Shown piece by piece: positions 17,862 through 26,298 of a stretch of 64,000 nt of DNA; the first letter of the stretch is position 1, and every line of letters begins with the position of its first letter. Under the pieces are notes generated by a model. It ran no database searches, was not told the DNA's origin, and saw nothing but the letters and a program-made list of their open reading frames with translations. The stretch is from assembly GCA_040389045.1 (NCBI GenBank), contig JAZKAT010000024.1, positions 89,722 to 153,721 on the forward strand, given 5' to 3'. The stretch is from UBA5158 sp040389045 (GTDB lineage Bacteria > Pseudomonadota > Gammaproteobacteria > DSM-16500). A program made the position numbers and the translations under genes.

Positions 17862-18944
17862 TTAATCGGTACTTACGCCATAGGCCAAATTCATAATATG
17901 GGAACCGGTATCAATTTGAACCACCCCATCATAGGGATCAATTTTCATGATACGGCCATAGTTTTTCAGGATATCGCCTTCAGCCACAGTGACTGTTTCG
18001 CCATTATCAGACTTCAACCAGGCCCGGCCCGGAATAATCGCTTGAACACTATAGGTCAGTTTAGGTTCTCCAGAAGGGGCCAGCGCAACAGGTGCATTGG
18101 GTTCTAGTGGGCCCGCGGCCATGGAGCCTGATCCACCACGACCTGGTTTCAAGTCTTGAATAAGATGCCCTAAATGAGCGAGCGTGGTTTCCATGCTGGC
18201 CAAGCGCTGCGTCAAGTCTTGAACTTGATTTTGTAGAGCCGCGTTTTGCGCTTGTTGTTCCGCAAGTTTTTGCGCGTATTGCGCGGTTAACTTGGCGCTT
18301 TCCTGTTCCAGAGCGGCAAGCTTTTCCGCGGGCGATAAATTAGAGTTAGGTTGCGCGGGATTATAATAAGTTTCCGCAGGTGCGACTTTTGGTGCTGGCG
18401 CGATAACAGTAGCTACTGTTTCAGGAAGAGGTGGCGGTGGCGCGGAAATGGTGGCGCTTTCTGGCATACCCTGCGCTGCAGTGGTTGCCGGTGGTTGCAT
18501 AGCCGCAGTGGTTGGCGCAGCGCTAGTAGGGCTACCCATAGACATGGCTGGCGCTTGTGGCAATGGTTGAAATTCGGCTGCGGATTGCGCCGGTGCTTGA
18601 GCAACTTTTATGGGTTTCGGTAATTGTTTCATCATCGGTTTTTGGACGGGAATGGTACCGGCGTTTTGAGCGAAATCGGTATTGGGTATCGCAGTTGAGC
18701 TAGGCGCAGAAATCTTGTAAACCAGAAATATTAACAGCATGAACACGCCTACACCAATAAGTGGCTTACGATATTGGTTGAGCCTGTCTTTCAATGGTAT
18801 AGAAGCAACAGGTGACGCAGTCTTGGGCGCTGGTTTCGCAGGAGTTATTTCCGGCTCAACTTCATAACCGCCCTGGTCATCGGAAAAATGATATTCACCG
18901 TCTTCCTGGCCATCGTACTTGTTATCGTCTCTCTCATGTGCCAT
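17862..18944 (-). CDS. dotF: type IVB core-complex protein DotF/IcmG
   Basis: DotF is a bitopic inner-membrane protein that associates with the DotC-DotD-DotG-DotH core. The 360-aa product has an acidic cytoplasmic N-terminus, one membrane helix (about 59-77, PLIGVGVFMLLIFLVYKI), a Pro/Ala-rich periplasmic linker (about 90-205), a coiled coil (about 206-262, LAALEQESAKLTAQYAQKL onward), and a compact C-terminal domain ending in YGVSTD. This is the IcmG layout, though the linker is longer than in Legionella. It sits directly downstream of dotG as expected. Confidence 0.9.
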   Translation of the reverse strand: MAHERDDNKYDGQEDGEYHFSDDQGGYEVEPEITPAKPAPKTASPVASIPLKDRLNQYRKPLIGVGVFMLLIFLVYKISAPSSTAIPNTDFAQNAGTIPVQKPMMKQLPKPIKVAQAPAQSAAEFQPLPQAPAMSMGSPTSAAPTTAAMQPPATTAAQGMPESATISAPPPPLPETVATVIAPAPKVAPAETYYNPAQPNSNLSPAEKLAALEQESAKLTAQYAQKLAEQQAQNAALQNQVQDLTQRLASMETTLAHLGHLIQDLKPGRGGSGSMAAGPLEPNAPVALAPSGEPKLTYSVQAIIPGRAWLKSDNGETVTVAEGDILKNYGRIMKIDPYDGVVQIDTGSHIMNLAYGVSTD

Positions 18945-19009
18945 TTTTAAAAGCCCCTGTTTTAAATTCCCTCTATACTAAAGGTATAGCATTAATTCCA
19001 TATATTACC

Positions 19010-22000
19010 TTATTTTACGGGTGCCGCTTGTACTATTCCCGCACCTGCGCCACCGCCTGTTGCAGGTGAATCTCCTGATGGTACGTCTGCCATAAATAAT
19101 ATACCTATTCCTACGCCAGAGTTAACTTTAACAGTGACTGGCGTATTAACATAATTTGCCAATGCCGCGCCAAACGTCGTACCTACCTGACCTAATGCTA
19201 CCGCAATTTTCTCGCCAGGGCTAAGTTGTGGATGCGTGTTAGTGGTACCAAAGATACCGCTAGAGGTCGTCGATCCAGACTGGCTGATACCATTTGCATA
19301 ACCGGTTACAAATGATGAAGCAAACATTGTGCCATAACGGAGCATGTAATGGTTATTGACACTGCTGGCCATGACAGTACGCGCTGTATCAGGATCGATA
19401 GCAAATGCGGTCACCGATTTCATTTTGGGCCAATCGTCTCTGTTCATGATGCTAAAGTTCAAGCTAACCTTGTTCTGGCCTTGTGCCAGCGCCAGTTTTC
19501 CTAGGAGTGTTGCACCTTTAAATACGCCATTAACAATAGTTGCCATGACGGGAGTATCGGGATAATCACTATCAACCGCGGTAGTTAACACTGCGAATAA
19601 AATGGTTCCTGCTTTGAGCAGCGGCGGTGACTCGTTTCCAGAACCACCACCATTGCCGATAGTAGTTTTTTCACGGGTGGTCGTTGTTGTGCTACCCGCT
19701 CCGCCGCTACCCTTACCGGCTTCAGAGGCACCCATTTTAGCCTGCATAACCGGTGCCTGCCAGGAAGCAATCAGCGCCTGGGCCTGGCCAGTCATTTGAC
19801 TAATTAAATCTTGTATATGCTGTTGCTGTTCTTTTGCGGCTTCCGCTTCCGCCTGCGCTTCGGCTGCGGCAAATTGCGCGGCTTGATCTGGCCCCGAAGG
19901 CGCGCCACCACCTCGGTTGACTGGAACAGGTGGACGTTGTGAGGCGAGACGTTTTTGCAAACCAGCAAAACTTTCACCGCCGGGAACATTGGTTTCAAGA
20001 CCGGGAGTTGCTCCCGTAGGTGGTGCGACGGCATTAACATTTCCCGGCACCGGCACGTTAGCCGTCAAGGCGTTATACTCGCGTTGCAAAGCCGCCGCTT
20101 GTTCCGGCGTGATTAAACCCGCCGCTACCGCACGTTTCAATTCAGCAGCATATTCAGCCGGCGTCGCATTATTCGCTTGCATCTGGGTCAACCTGGCAGC
20201 TTCCGCACGTACTGCGGCCAGTCTGCCGTAATCCCCTTTTAACTTCGCCGCGGCGGCGGGCGAAAGTTTACCTTCACGAACTAATCTATCAATAGCGGCA
20301 TTGTATTCTTCCGTAGATGCCTGACTACGTTGTAACTGTTGTAATTGCGCTGCACCATCTGGCGTAAGCTGGCCATTGGCAACTAAACTATTAATATCTC
20401 CTATGCCACCCGCAGCGACTGCAGCACTGTGTGCGGCATATTCCGCTTTTAATCTTGCGGCAACATCGGGAGGAATTTTTCCTTGCCTGACCATTTCATC
20501 AATTGCGGCATTGTAATCCTGGGGTGAGAGATGGCGTTTTTGTAAGTCCATCAAGGCACTGCCCGTCGCCTGACTAATGCGACCTTGTGAAACTAATGAC
20601 CCAACTGAAGTCTCCATTGCTTGATCGGCGGCCGCCTGGGTTTCACCCGCACCACCCCCATGATCAGCAAGATATTGGGCTTTTAATTGCGCGGCGACAT
20701 CTGGTGGGATCTTGCCTTCTCTGACCAATTCGTCAATCGCAGCATTATAATCTTGCGGGGATACATTCCGATTATATAAATCCTGCAAAGCATTTGCCGT
20801 GTCCTGAGTAATCTTTCCTGAAGCAACCAGTCCGCTTAAGCGTTCCGCATTGGCTTTCAATTTCTGCGCTACATCGGGTGGGATTTTTCCATCTTTAACC
20901 ATTTGATCAATGGCCGCTGCATATTGTTGTGGCGTCAAATGCTTGTTTTGCAACGCCAAAATTTCATTAGCGGTGGCCTGTGATATTTTACCCTGGCCAA
21001 CCAAATCACTAAGGTCTTGCGCATTTTGCGCTTCGGCATTGGAAACGATATCCTGCAAAGTGCCCGATACCGCTCCTGTCGTTCGTTGTGCTTTGTATTG
21101 CGCGAGTAATTTAGCCGCCGCTGCAGGCGTCATTTTTCCTTCCGCAACCAGTCGATTTAATTCAGCTTCATATTCACTGACCGGAACATTGCGTTTTTGC
21201 AATTGTCCAAGATCACTGGCGACATCTTGCGTTATTTCACCTGAAGCAACCATGTCTTTCAACATGGAAGCGCCTTTTTCGGCCGCTTGTCGGGCTTGTT
21301 GTTGGGTATATTGCGCAAGTAATTGGGCTGCGGTATCAGGAGAAATTTTACCTTCTCTAACCAAACGATTTAATTCTTCGGCATATTCCCCCGGCGTCAC
21401 ATTGCGTTTTTGCATATCCAGCAAATGCGCAGCGACATCAAGCGGCAACTTGCCCGATTTGATTAACCCATCCATGGTATGCGCAGCTTCTTCTGCAGTC
21501 GCATTGGCATGTTGTTTATCATAAGTCGCCAGTAATCTTCTGGCTGCTTCTGGAGAAAGTTTGCCTTGTTTAACTAAATTATTTAAATAATCTGCATATT
21601 CACTCACCGGCACATTTCTTCTTGCCATATCTAATAATTGATTGGCATCGGTTTGTGAAAGTTTGCCATTTTTAACCAGGTCATTAATTTCATTGCTGAC
21701 ATCCGGATTATCCGGATTTGGACACACCAGAGTACAATCACCTGAAGGCGTTGGCGCCGCCTGTTGTTGCACACCCGGCGCATTCACCAGAGTTGGCACC
21801 GCGCTGGCGCCACTGACTTGCGCTTGTTGAGCAGATTGCGCATTAGCCTGCATCAGGGCACGGTAGTATTCAGGCGTTAACTGACCACCTGGCACCGATT
21901 GCAACGAAGGAGCGCCAGCAACTTTGGCGTTACCTGCCGCTTTCGTGCCACCGCCTAACATTTTGGTAGCGACAATAAAGATGCCTACCAGACCCAGCAC

Positions 22001-22072
22001 TGTCCCCACAATCATGAAGACCCGCGATCTGGCGCTGGCTTTTGAAAACATTTGAGCTATCTTCGACGCCAT
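19010..22072 (-). CDS. dotG: type IVB core-complex protein DotG/IcmE with expanded helical repeats
   Basis: DotG is the VirB10-like channel component spanning the periplasm. The 1020-aa product has a short cytoplasmic N-terminus, one membrane helix (about 18-37), a repeat region (about 128-668), a Gln/Ala-rich linker, and a C-terminal VirB10/TrbI-like domain (from about 820: AGTILFAVLTTAVDSDYPDTPV, later YMLRYGTMFASSFVTGYANG). The repeat region consists of seven to eight copies of a ~65-75-aa two-hairpin unit. This differs from the short pentapeptide-like repeats described for Legionella DotG. It overlaps dotH by 1 nt (TAATG). Confidence 0.94.
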   Translation of the reverse strand: MASKIAQMFSKASARSRVFMIVGTVLGLVGIFIVATKMLGGGTKAAGNAKVAGAPSLQSVPGGQLTPEYYRALMQANAQSAQQAQVSGASAVPTLVNAPGVQQQAAPTPSGDCTLVCPNPDNPDVSNEINDLVKNGKLSQTDANQLLDMARRNVPVSEYADYLNNLVKQGKLSPEAARRLLATYDKQHANATAEEAAHTMDGLIKSGKLPLDVAAHLLDMQKRNVTPGEYAEELNRLVREGKISPDTAAQLLAQYTQQQARQAAEKGASMLKDMVASGEITQDVASDLGQLQKRNVPVSEYEAELNRLVAEGKMTPAAAAKLLAQYKAQRTTGAVSGTLQDIVSNAEAQNAQDLSDLVGQGKISQATANEILALQNKHLTPQQYAAAIDQMVKDGKIPPDVAQKLKANAERLSGLVASGKITQDTANALQDLYNRNVSPQDYNAAIDELVREGKIPPDVAAQLKAQYLADHGGGAGETQAAADQAMETSVGSLVSQGRISQATGSALMDLQKRHLSPQDYNAAIDEMVRQGKIPPDVAARLKAEYAAHSAAVAAGGIGDINSLVANGQLTPDGAAQLQQLQRSQASTEEYNAAIDRLVREGKLSPAAAAKLKGDYGRLAAVRAEAARLTQMQANNATPAEYAAELKRAVAAGLITPEQAAALQREYNALTANVPVPGNVNAVAPPTGATPGLETNVPGGESFAGLQKRLASQRPPVPVNRGGGAPSGPDQAAQFAAAEAQAEAEAAKEQQQHIQDLISQMTGQAQALIASWQAPVMQAKMGASEAGKGSGGAGSTTTTTREKTTIGNGGGSGNESPPLLKAGTILFAVLTTAVDSDYPDTPVMATIVNGVFKGATLLGKLALAQGQNKVSLNFSIMNRDDWPKMKSVTAFAIDPDTARTVMASSVNNHYMLRYGTMFASSFVTGYANGISQSGSTTSSGIFGTTNTHPQLSPGEKIAVALGQVGTTFGAALANYVNTPVTVKVNSGVGIGILFMADVPSGDSPATGGGAGAGIVQAAPVK
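20069..21691 (-). repeat. helical tandem repeats within dotG
   Basis: Residues ~128-668 of DotG hold about 7.5 copies of a unit with consensus L-V-x-x-G-K-(I/L)-(S/T)-x-D-x-A, then L-x-x-(R/K)-(N/H)-(V/L)-(S/T)-P-x-(E/D)-Y, then (L/I)-(N/D)-x-L-V-R-E-G-K-(I/L)-x-P-(D/A)-x-A-A-x-(L)-(L/K)-A-Q-Y. Units begin near residues 128, 197, 267, 353, 410, 488 and 557, with a half unit at about 622-668. Copies four to six (NAAIDELVREGKIPPDVA type) form one subfamily and copies one to three another, suggesting successive duplications. Confidence 0.85.
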
Positions 22073-23118
22073 TAGAATCCCTCAATCTTAAGTTCAACAG
22101 GTTCGCCATACAGGGAAACTAAAACCGAAGAGCTACGTTGAACTTCATAAGCATACATGCCATCGGGACTGACCATTTTGCCCATCCATCCTGGGGATAG
22201 TAAGGTAAAACGGGTACGTAAAAACATTTTGTCACCCATTAACCAAGCCTGACATTCGCCGCCTTTCACCGTCAATAACTTACTGCCCGGGGGCGCAATA
22301 CCATCCAGCACACTTAACAATAATTGGTTCGCGCTATTTGGCAAACCATTATCCATCGGAATATCTTTTGAATTGGGGCCTAGACCGGAAACATGTACAT
22401 CGGTACGAAAATCCACAACGCGTTGCCCGGAAACGAGTTCCAATGTTATCGGTGTCATTAATCCAACCAAACGCACAACGATATCGCCATTACTGTACGG
22501 TGCATTGGCTTGCATTAGTAAAACATTACTTTTCGAATCCCATTGAATGTTGGTGGCCTTAGGATCACCTATGTAATATCCCGCAATTGGCCAGGGCGCA
22601 CCGGTAGAATCAACAAACACTAACGATGTCACATAACCTTTAGAAAGACGAATCGCGGGCGGCGTAGTACCCGGCGCCAGATTCATAATGATGGTGGTTG
22701 ATACGGGTTTCGGTGGCACCGTCGGTGGCGTGGCGGCAGCGCGTTGTGAAACATCCAGCAATTGCCGCAGCTTGATAACTTGTTGGGGTGTTAATGGCAT
22801 ATTTTGCTGCAGTAAAGCATTAAACGCGGTATTCGCATCCGCACTGGTGGACATCACTGGCGCCGAATCTAAAATTGCGTCGCGAGATTCTTCATAAGTC
22901 ATGGGTTTCGACTGTACTGCGGGAGCATTTCTGGAAAAATCGAAGCCTTGTCTATCCGTGGGTGAATAGGCATGCCGGATAACAGTGGTAGTAGTAGTCG
23001 TAGTGGCAGGCGCCATCGCATCAGTTTCTGATATGGCATCCTGCGCTATAGCGATTTGGCTGCATAATACGAACAGCACAATTCCAAATGCTATATTTTT
23101 TATAATTCCTTTTTCCAT
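22072..23118 (-). CDS. dotH: type IVB outer-membrane-associated protein DotH/IcmK
   Basis: DotH is the VirB9-like protein of the outer-membrane core, recruited by DotC and DotD. The 348-aa product has a Sec signal peptide (about 1-25, ending AIAQA-type), a proline-rich spacer, and the beta-rich C-terminal region with NLAPGTTPPAIRLSKGYVTS and APWPIAGYYIGD, the recognisable IcmK core. It overlaps both neighbours by 1 nt (TGATG with the upstream icmL-family gene, TAATG with dotG), indicating tight coupling in the order dotI-dotH-dotG. Confidence 0.93.
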   Translation of the reverse strand: MEKGIIKNIAFGIVLFVLCSQIAIAQDAISETDAMAPATTTTTTTVIRHAYSPTDRQGFDFSRNAPAVQSKPMTYEESRDAILDSAPVMSTSADANTAFNALLQQNMPLTPQQVIKLRQLLDVSQRAAATPPTVPPKPVSTTIIMNLAPGTTPPAIRLSKGYVTSLVFVDSTGAPWPIAGYYIGDPKATNIQWDSKSNVLLMQANAPYSNGDIVVRLVGLMTPITLELVSGQRVVDFRTDVHVSGLGPNSKDIPMDNGLPNSANQLLLSVLDGIAPPGSKLLTVKGGECQAWLMGDKMFLRTRFTLLSPGWMGKMVSPDGMYAYEVQRSSSVLVSLYGEPVELKIEGF

Positions 23119-23771
23119 CAGTGCGGTCCTGGAGGGCCTGCCTGGCCTTGAGTTCCCTGTACGATTATATTGTCTATCTGTATTCCAGTTAGATTATTCA
23201 GCGTTGGCACTCTAACCACTAACGCTTGTATCACAATCGAAACTTCATCATGCCTTGACAGAGTCAGCTTATGGATAGTCAGTGGCATTTGTATCCACCA
23301 TCCATATTTATCACCTAATAATCCCTGATTAGGTATGGTCGGTGTGCCATTCGCGCTGGCATTAACAAATTGTCTTCCTGTTTGCACTGTGCCGGGGTTC
23401 GCATATATATCCACCTGGGTAAGCAGAGTGCTCCATCCGCGTGGCGTAAAATACGGCTGCAGCTGCTTTATCTCATCATTATAATTTACAAAATCAAAGG
23501 TAAAAGCCTGCGGCAAAATTTGGCTGACCCATTGTATCAAATCAGCTTGCTTAATATAAGGCTTCGAAACAGGGACCGGCGGGAAAGCTCTTAAATCATT
23601 GTCAGTATAAAAACTAACGGGAGGTGGTTTAGTGGTAAATAAATAAAGGGAGCCAATCAACAGTAAGATAATCGCTGACAACAGCATGGCTAAAAGAATA
23701 AAGACTTTATAAAAGCCATCCCTGTAAAAATCATTCCTCAGGCGGACTATTTCTAACTCTTCCCCAGCCAT
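23118..23771 (-). CDS. dotI: IcmL/DotI-family protein, copy next to dotH
   Basis: DotI is an inner-membrane protein related to VirB8 that forms a complex with DotJ. The 217-aa product has a short cytoplasmic segment with VRLRNDFYRDGFYKV, one membrane helix (about 27-50), and a periplasmic NTF2-like domain (TFDFVNYNDEI, YFTPRGW, VVRVPTLNNLTGIQIDN). The ATG at 23771 is chosen over the one at 23786 because AGGTGG lies at 23774-23779. Its position beside dotH and the RVPT...GI motif make it the best candidate for the canonical DotI among the three copies. A glycine/proline-rich tail (GQAGPPGPH) ends the protein. Confidence 0.9.
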   Translation of the reverse strand: MAGEELEIVRLRNDFYRDGFYKVFILLAMLLSAIILLLIGSLYLFTTKPPPVSFYTDNDLRAFPPVPVSKPYIKQADLIQWVSQILPQAFTFDFVNYNDEIKQLQPYFTPRGWSTLLTQVDIYANPGTVQTGRQFVNASANGTPTIPNQGLLGDKYGWWIQMPLTIHKLTLSRHDEVSIVIQALVVRVPTLNNLTGIQIDNIIVQGTQGQAGPPGPH

Positions 23772-23912
23772 TGCCACCTCATTCACTGCGCGGAATAGTT
23801 CAATATTTTCAGTACGATTAGCTTTGAACTATATCTCAGACATCCTAAATTGTATAGGGTCTGTAGAGATTTCTACTAGGTTAGTTGTAACGCGCCTCGA
23901 TTTATTTTTTGA

Positions 23913-24620
23913 TCATGTAGTAGGGGCCGCAGGTAATGCTTGCGGTGTGGTAGTTTGCGCCAGTTCCGCCACCATCTGCACAATACCCAAGCCATTATAA
24001 CTTGATAAAATATTTTGCCTTTCAACGATAACTGTAACAATTAATGGATTCGAAAATTTGTTTTTATCATCATAACCAGGCGGCATTAAATAAGTGACTA
24101 ACAATTGCATCTGAAATTTCCAGCCATATATCTTCGCTTTACCGACCGGCCCTTCAATTAAAAGTTTGGGCTGGCCGACGACACGGGCAATCGCCACTTG
24201 TTTACGGGTGTTTAAAGCCAATAAGTTATTGGAAGCATCTAAACCTTTCATGTAAGCGCGCCAGCCATAATCGGTAAAATATTTCTGCGCATCCTGAAGC
24301 TGAGAATGGAAATTCATAAAGTCATAAGAGTAGGCAGCCTGCACCCCATTCACTACCCAGGCAGCGACATCCGCTACCGGCATATTGGGTTGCTGGAGTG
24401 GAAGATCCATAATAAAACGGCCCGCGTCATCGGTGGCAAAATACAATGGACGCGGCGGATGTTTGACAATATAAACCAGCATGGTCGTCAATATCGCTAT
24501 GGCTATCAGTCCGAACAAAAATACCGCCAGCATAATATGAAACTTTTGGCGATAAAACTTATTACGGATATTCACCATTACCAGCGGATCATCATCTTGC
24601 AATGTACGTTCTTCAATCAT
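23913..24620 (-). CDS. IcmL/DotI-family protein, second copy
   Basis: This 235-aa paralog has the same architecture: NIRNKFYRQKFH, a membrane helix (about 30-52), then a periplasmic VirB8-like domain (AAYSYDFMNFHSQLQDAQKYFTDYGW, YGWKFQMQLLVTYL, LSSYNGLGIVQMVAE). It has a longer acidic N-terminus (MIEERTLQDDDPLV) than the other copies. A 141-bp gap separates it from the copy next to dotH. Coxiella is known to carry duplicated icmL genes; here three full-length members are present. Whether it replaces or supplements DotI cannot be told from sequence. Confidence 0.88.
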   Translation of the reverse strand: MIEERTLQDDDPLVMVNIRNKFYRQKFHIMLAVFLFGLIAIAILTTMLVYIVKHPPRPLYFATDDAGRFIMDLPLQQPNMPVADVAAWVVNGVQAAYSYDFMNFHSQLQDAQKYFTDYGWRAYMKGLDASNNLLALNTRKQVAIARVVGQPKLLIEGPVGKAKIYGWKFQMQLLVTYLMPPGYDDKNKFSNPLIVTVIVERQNILSSYNGLGIVQMVAELAQTTTPQALPAAPTT

Positions 24621-24623
24621 CGC

Positions 24624-25226
24624 TTATGCACCATGTACTTGACGCATTTCAAAAGATTCAATGCCAATAGCATCGGGATTAATGGTAGTGGGTACCTTCA
24701 CCACGTTAACTATCACAAAATAATCGGTAGACCGGGATTGTTCAGCACTTTGATAAGTCGCCAAAAATGGTATTTGTATGTGCCATGAATAGCCTTGCAG
24801 CCCTGGCCCCTGACTGGAAATGACTGGCGGATCGGTCACCACACCGTAAACAAATAATTGCTGTTTAACCACCCGCGTTACCGTGCTATCAATCGCACCT
24901 TGATAAGCATCCCAGCCGCCCGGCGTAAAGTAAGGACGCGCCTGAGCAATTTGCTTAGTGTGATCAACGAAATTGAAAGTGTACGCTGCCACCGCAGCCT
25001 TGCTGGCCCAGCGGATTAACGTAGCCGGCATCAGGTTAGGCTCATCATAGGAGACTAAAGTCATCGCCCGTCTATCCTGGGTGACCGCGCTAAATACTGG
25101 CAATGGGCGATGCAAAATCTGGTACATCAATACGAGGGAAATACAAATGATGGCGGTAATCATACCCAGGATCAAATAAACCACTTGTTGATAGTAATTT
25201 TTATAAAACAAATTGCCTCGTTGCAT
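24624..25226 (-). CDS. IcmL/DotI-family protein, third copy
   Basis: This 200-aa paralog has a very short cytoplasmic N-terminus (MQRGNLFYKNYYQQV), a membrane helix (about 15-36), and the periplasmic domain (AAYTFNFVDHTKQIAQARPYFTPGGW, GYSWHIQIPFLATYQSA, VVKVPTTINPDAIGIESFEMRQV). The VPT...GI motif is retained. It starts 4 nt after the short dotJ-like gene and ends 3 nt before the second copy's start, so the three are transcribed together. Confidence 0.88.
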   Translation of the reverse strand: MQRGNLFYKNYYQQVVYLILGMITAIICISLVLMYQILHRPLPVFSAVTQDRRAMTLVSYDEPNLMPATLIRWASKAAVAAYTFNFVDHTKQIAQARPYFTPGGWDAYQGAIDSTVTRVVKQQLFVYGVVTDPPVISSQGPGLQGYSWHIQIPFLATYQSAEQSRSTDYFVIVNVVKVPTTINPDAIGIESFEMRQVHGA

Positions 25227-25230
25227 GCCG

Positions 25231-25440
25231 TTAACTTCCTTTGGGCAATAACATTATTTGGCCACTAGTTGTTGTAATATAAAAATGCTGTCCGGGATGA
25301 AAAAAAATGAAATAGAGAATCGCCATTATCAAACAGATGATGATCACGGCTTCCACCACTAACCAATTCAACACCTTGTAATACTGGTCACGATAAAAAA
25401 TACTTTGATAAAGCGTAATTTCACTGCGTTGTGCAATCAT
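25231..25440 (-). CDS. dotJ: DotJ/IcmM-like short IcmL-family protein
   Basis: The 69-aa protein covers only the N-terminal part of the IcmL family: a cytoplasmic segment with LYQSIFYRDQYYKVL, one membrane helix (about 28-49), and about 20 periplasmic residues ending MLLPKGS. In Legionella, DotJ is a short DotI paralog (about 94 aa) lacking the periplasmic domain, encoded between icmN and icmL, which is exactly this slot. Here it is even shorter. Short spacing to both neighbours (4 and 15 nt) and the conserved FYRD motif argue that it is a real gene, not a remnant. Confidence 0.8.
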   Translation of the reverse strand: MIAQRSEITLYQSIFYRDQYYKVLNWLVVEAVIIICLIMAILYFIFFHPGQHFYITTTSGQIMLLPKGS

Positions 25441-25455
25441 ATCGCTGCTCCGCGC

Positions 25456-26229
25456 CTATACTGGCAGTTTTTCAAAAGTAATTTCAATCCGGTAATTGAT
25501 GCCTTCAACCCAATTTAAATTATTGGCGGTCAACAAATTACAACCACCATGCCCTTTCGCCACTAAAACCCGGGTATTGACGCGTGGCCATAAGTATTTT
25601 TGAATGGCGACAGCTTGTTGTTCTGATATCAGACCATTTACTCTTTTATCACCCGAATCATTGGTGTAAGTATCAATACTTACTAACATGGTTCGGTAAA
25701 GATTAATATATTTGGCGATGGCATCGAAAGTAGAGTAAGACGCATAAATAATATTGTGAGACATCCCAAAGAAAACCTGATCAGAAGCCATCACTAACTT
25801 GACCTGATCACCTATTACCATCACTTTTACCCCTCGATTTTCGAGTTGGTCACGCAATGTGGTGTGATAATCAACATAAGCTCCCAGGAACCCTCCCAAT
25901 GCCGCGCCACCCGCCAAACCCGGCAATAAGCCAGCGGTACCCGCGAAGGCCACACCGGCAACCGCACCGGTAGCACCGCCAAGTAATGCGCCTTTGGTCG
26001 TTTGCGGAGAATTTTGGTAAACTTCAGCCGGATCATCATCACCGGCATGGGTCAATTTTGCGTTGGAAGCTTCATAGGCGGTATCAACCTGGTCTGCGGC
26101 GCTGCGCTGGACTGTTGAAGAAGCACAACCAAAGAGTGTAAAAGATAAAAAACCAGTCAAAATAAATAAAAATCCCCTGCCTAAACAGGGGATTGTTGTT
26201 CGTTTAAATGAGATCAGTTTAACATCCAT
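25456..26229 (-). CDS. dotK: type IVB outer-membrane lipoprotein DotK/IcmN
   Basis: DotK is an outer-membrane lipoprotein with an OmpA-like peptidoglycan-binding domain. The 257-aa product has a signal peptide with lipobox LFGC (Cys at about 34), a glycine-zipper segment (about 78-116, GALLGGATGAVAGVAFAGTA onward), and a C-terminal OmpA-type domain (VSIDTYTNDSGDKRVNGLIS, AVAIQKYLW). Legionella IcmN is about 189 aa, so this form is longer, apparently through the glycine-zipper insert. It lies between dotL and dotJ as in Legionella. Confidence 0.87.
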   Translation of the reverse strand: MDVKLISFKRTTIPCLGRGFLFILTGFLSFTLFGCASSTVQRSAADQVDTAYEASNAKLTHAGDDDPAEVYQNSPQTTKGALLGGATGAVAGVAFAGTAGLLPGLAGGAALGGFLGAYVDYHTTLRDQLENRGVKVMVIGDQVKLVMASDQVFFGMSHNIIYASYSTFDAIAKYINLYRTMLVSIDTYTNDSGDKRVNGLISEQQAVAIQKYLWPRVNTRVLVAKGHGGCNLLTANNLNWVEGINYRIEITFEKLPV

Positions 26230-26298
26230 TGTTTCGACTCTTCCGAATCCCGATAAATACCCAACTTATATCACGAAATTTGGTTTCAGTAACCTTTC

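Noticed and set aside
20910..21524. A 204-aa plus-strand frame within the dotG repeats
   Set aside because: It is the antisense of the repetitive dotG coding region; its length comes from the low stop density of the repeats, and its Cys/Ala/Ser-rich sequence resembles no protein family.
24306..24788. A 160-aa plus-strand frame across two icmL-family genes
   Set aside because: It spans the junction of two real minus-strand genes and has His/Tyr/Arg-rich random composition.
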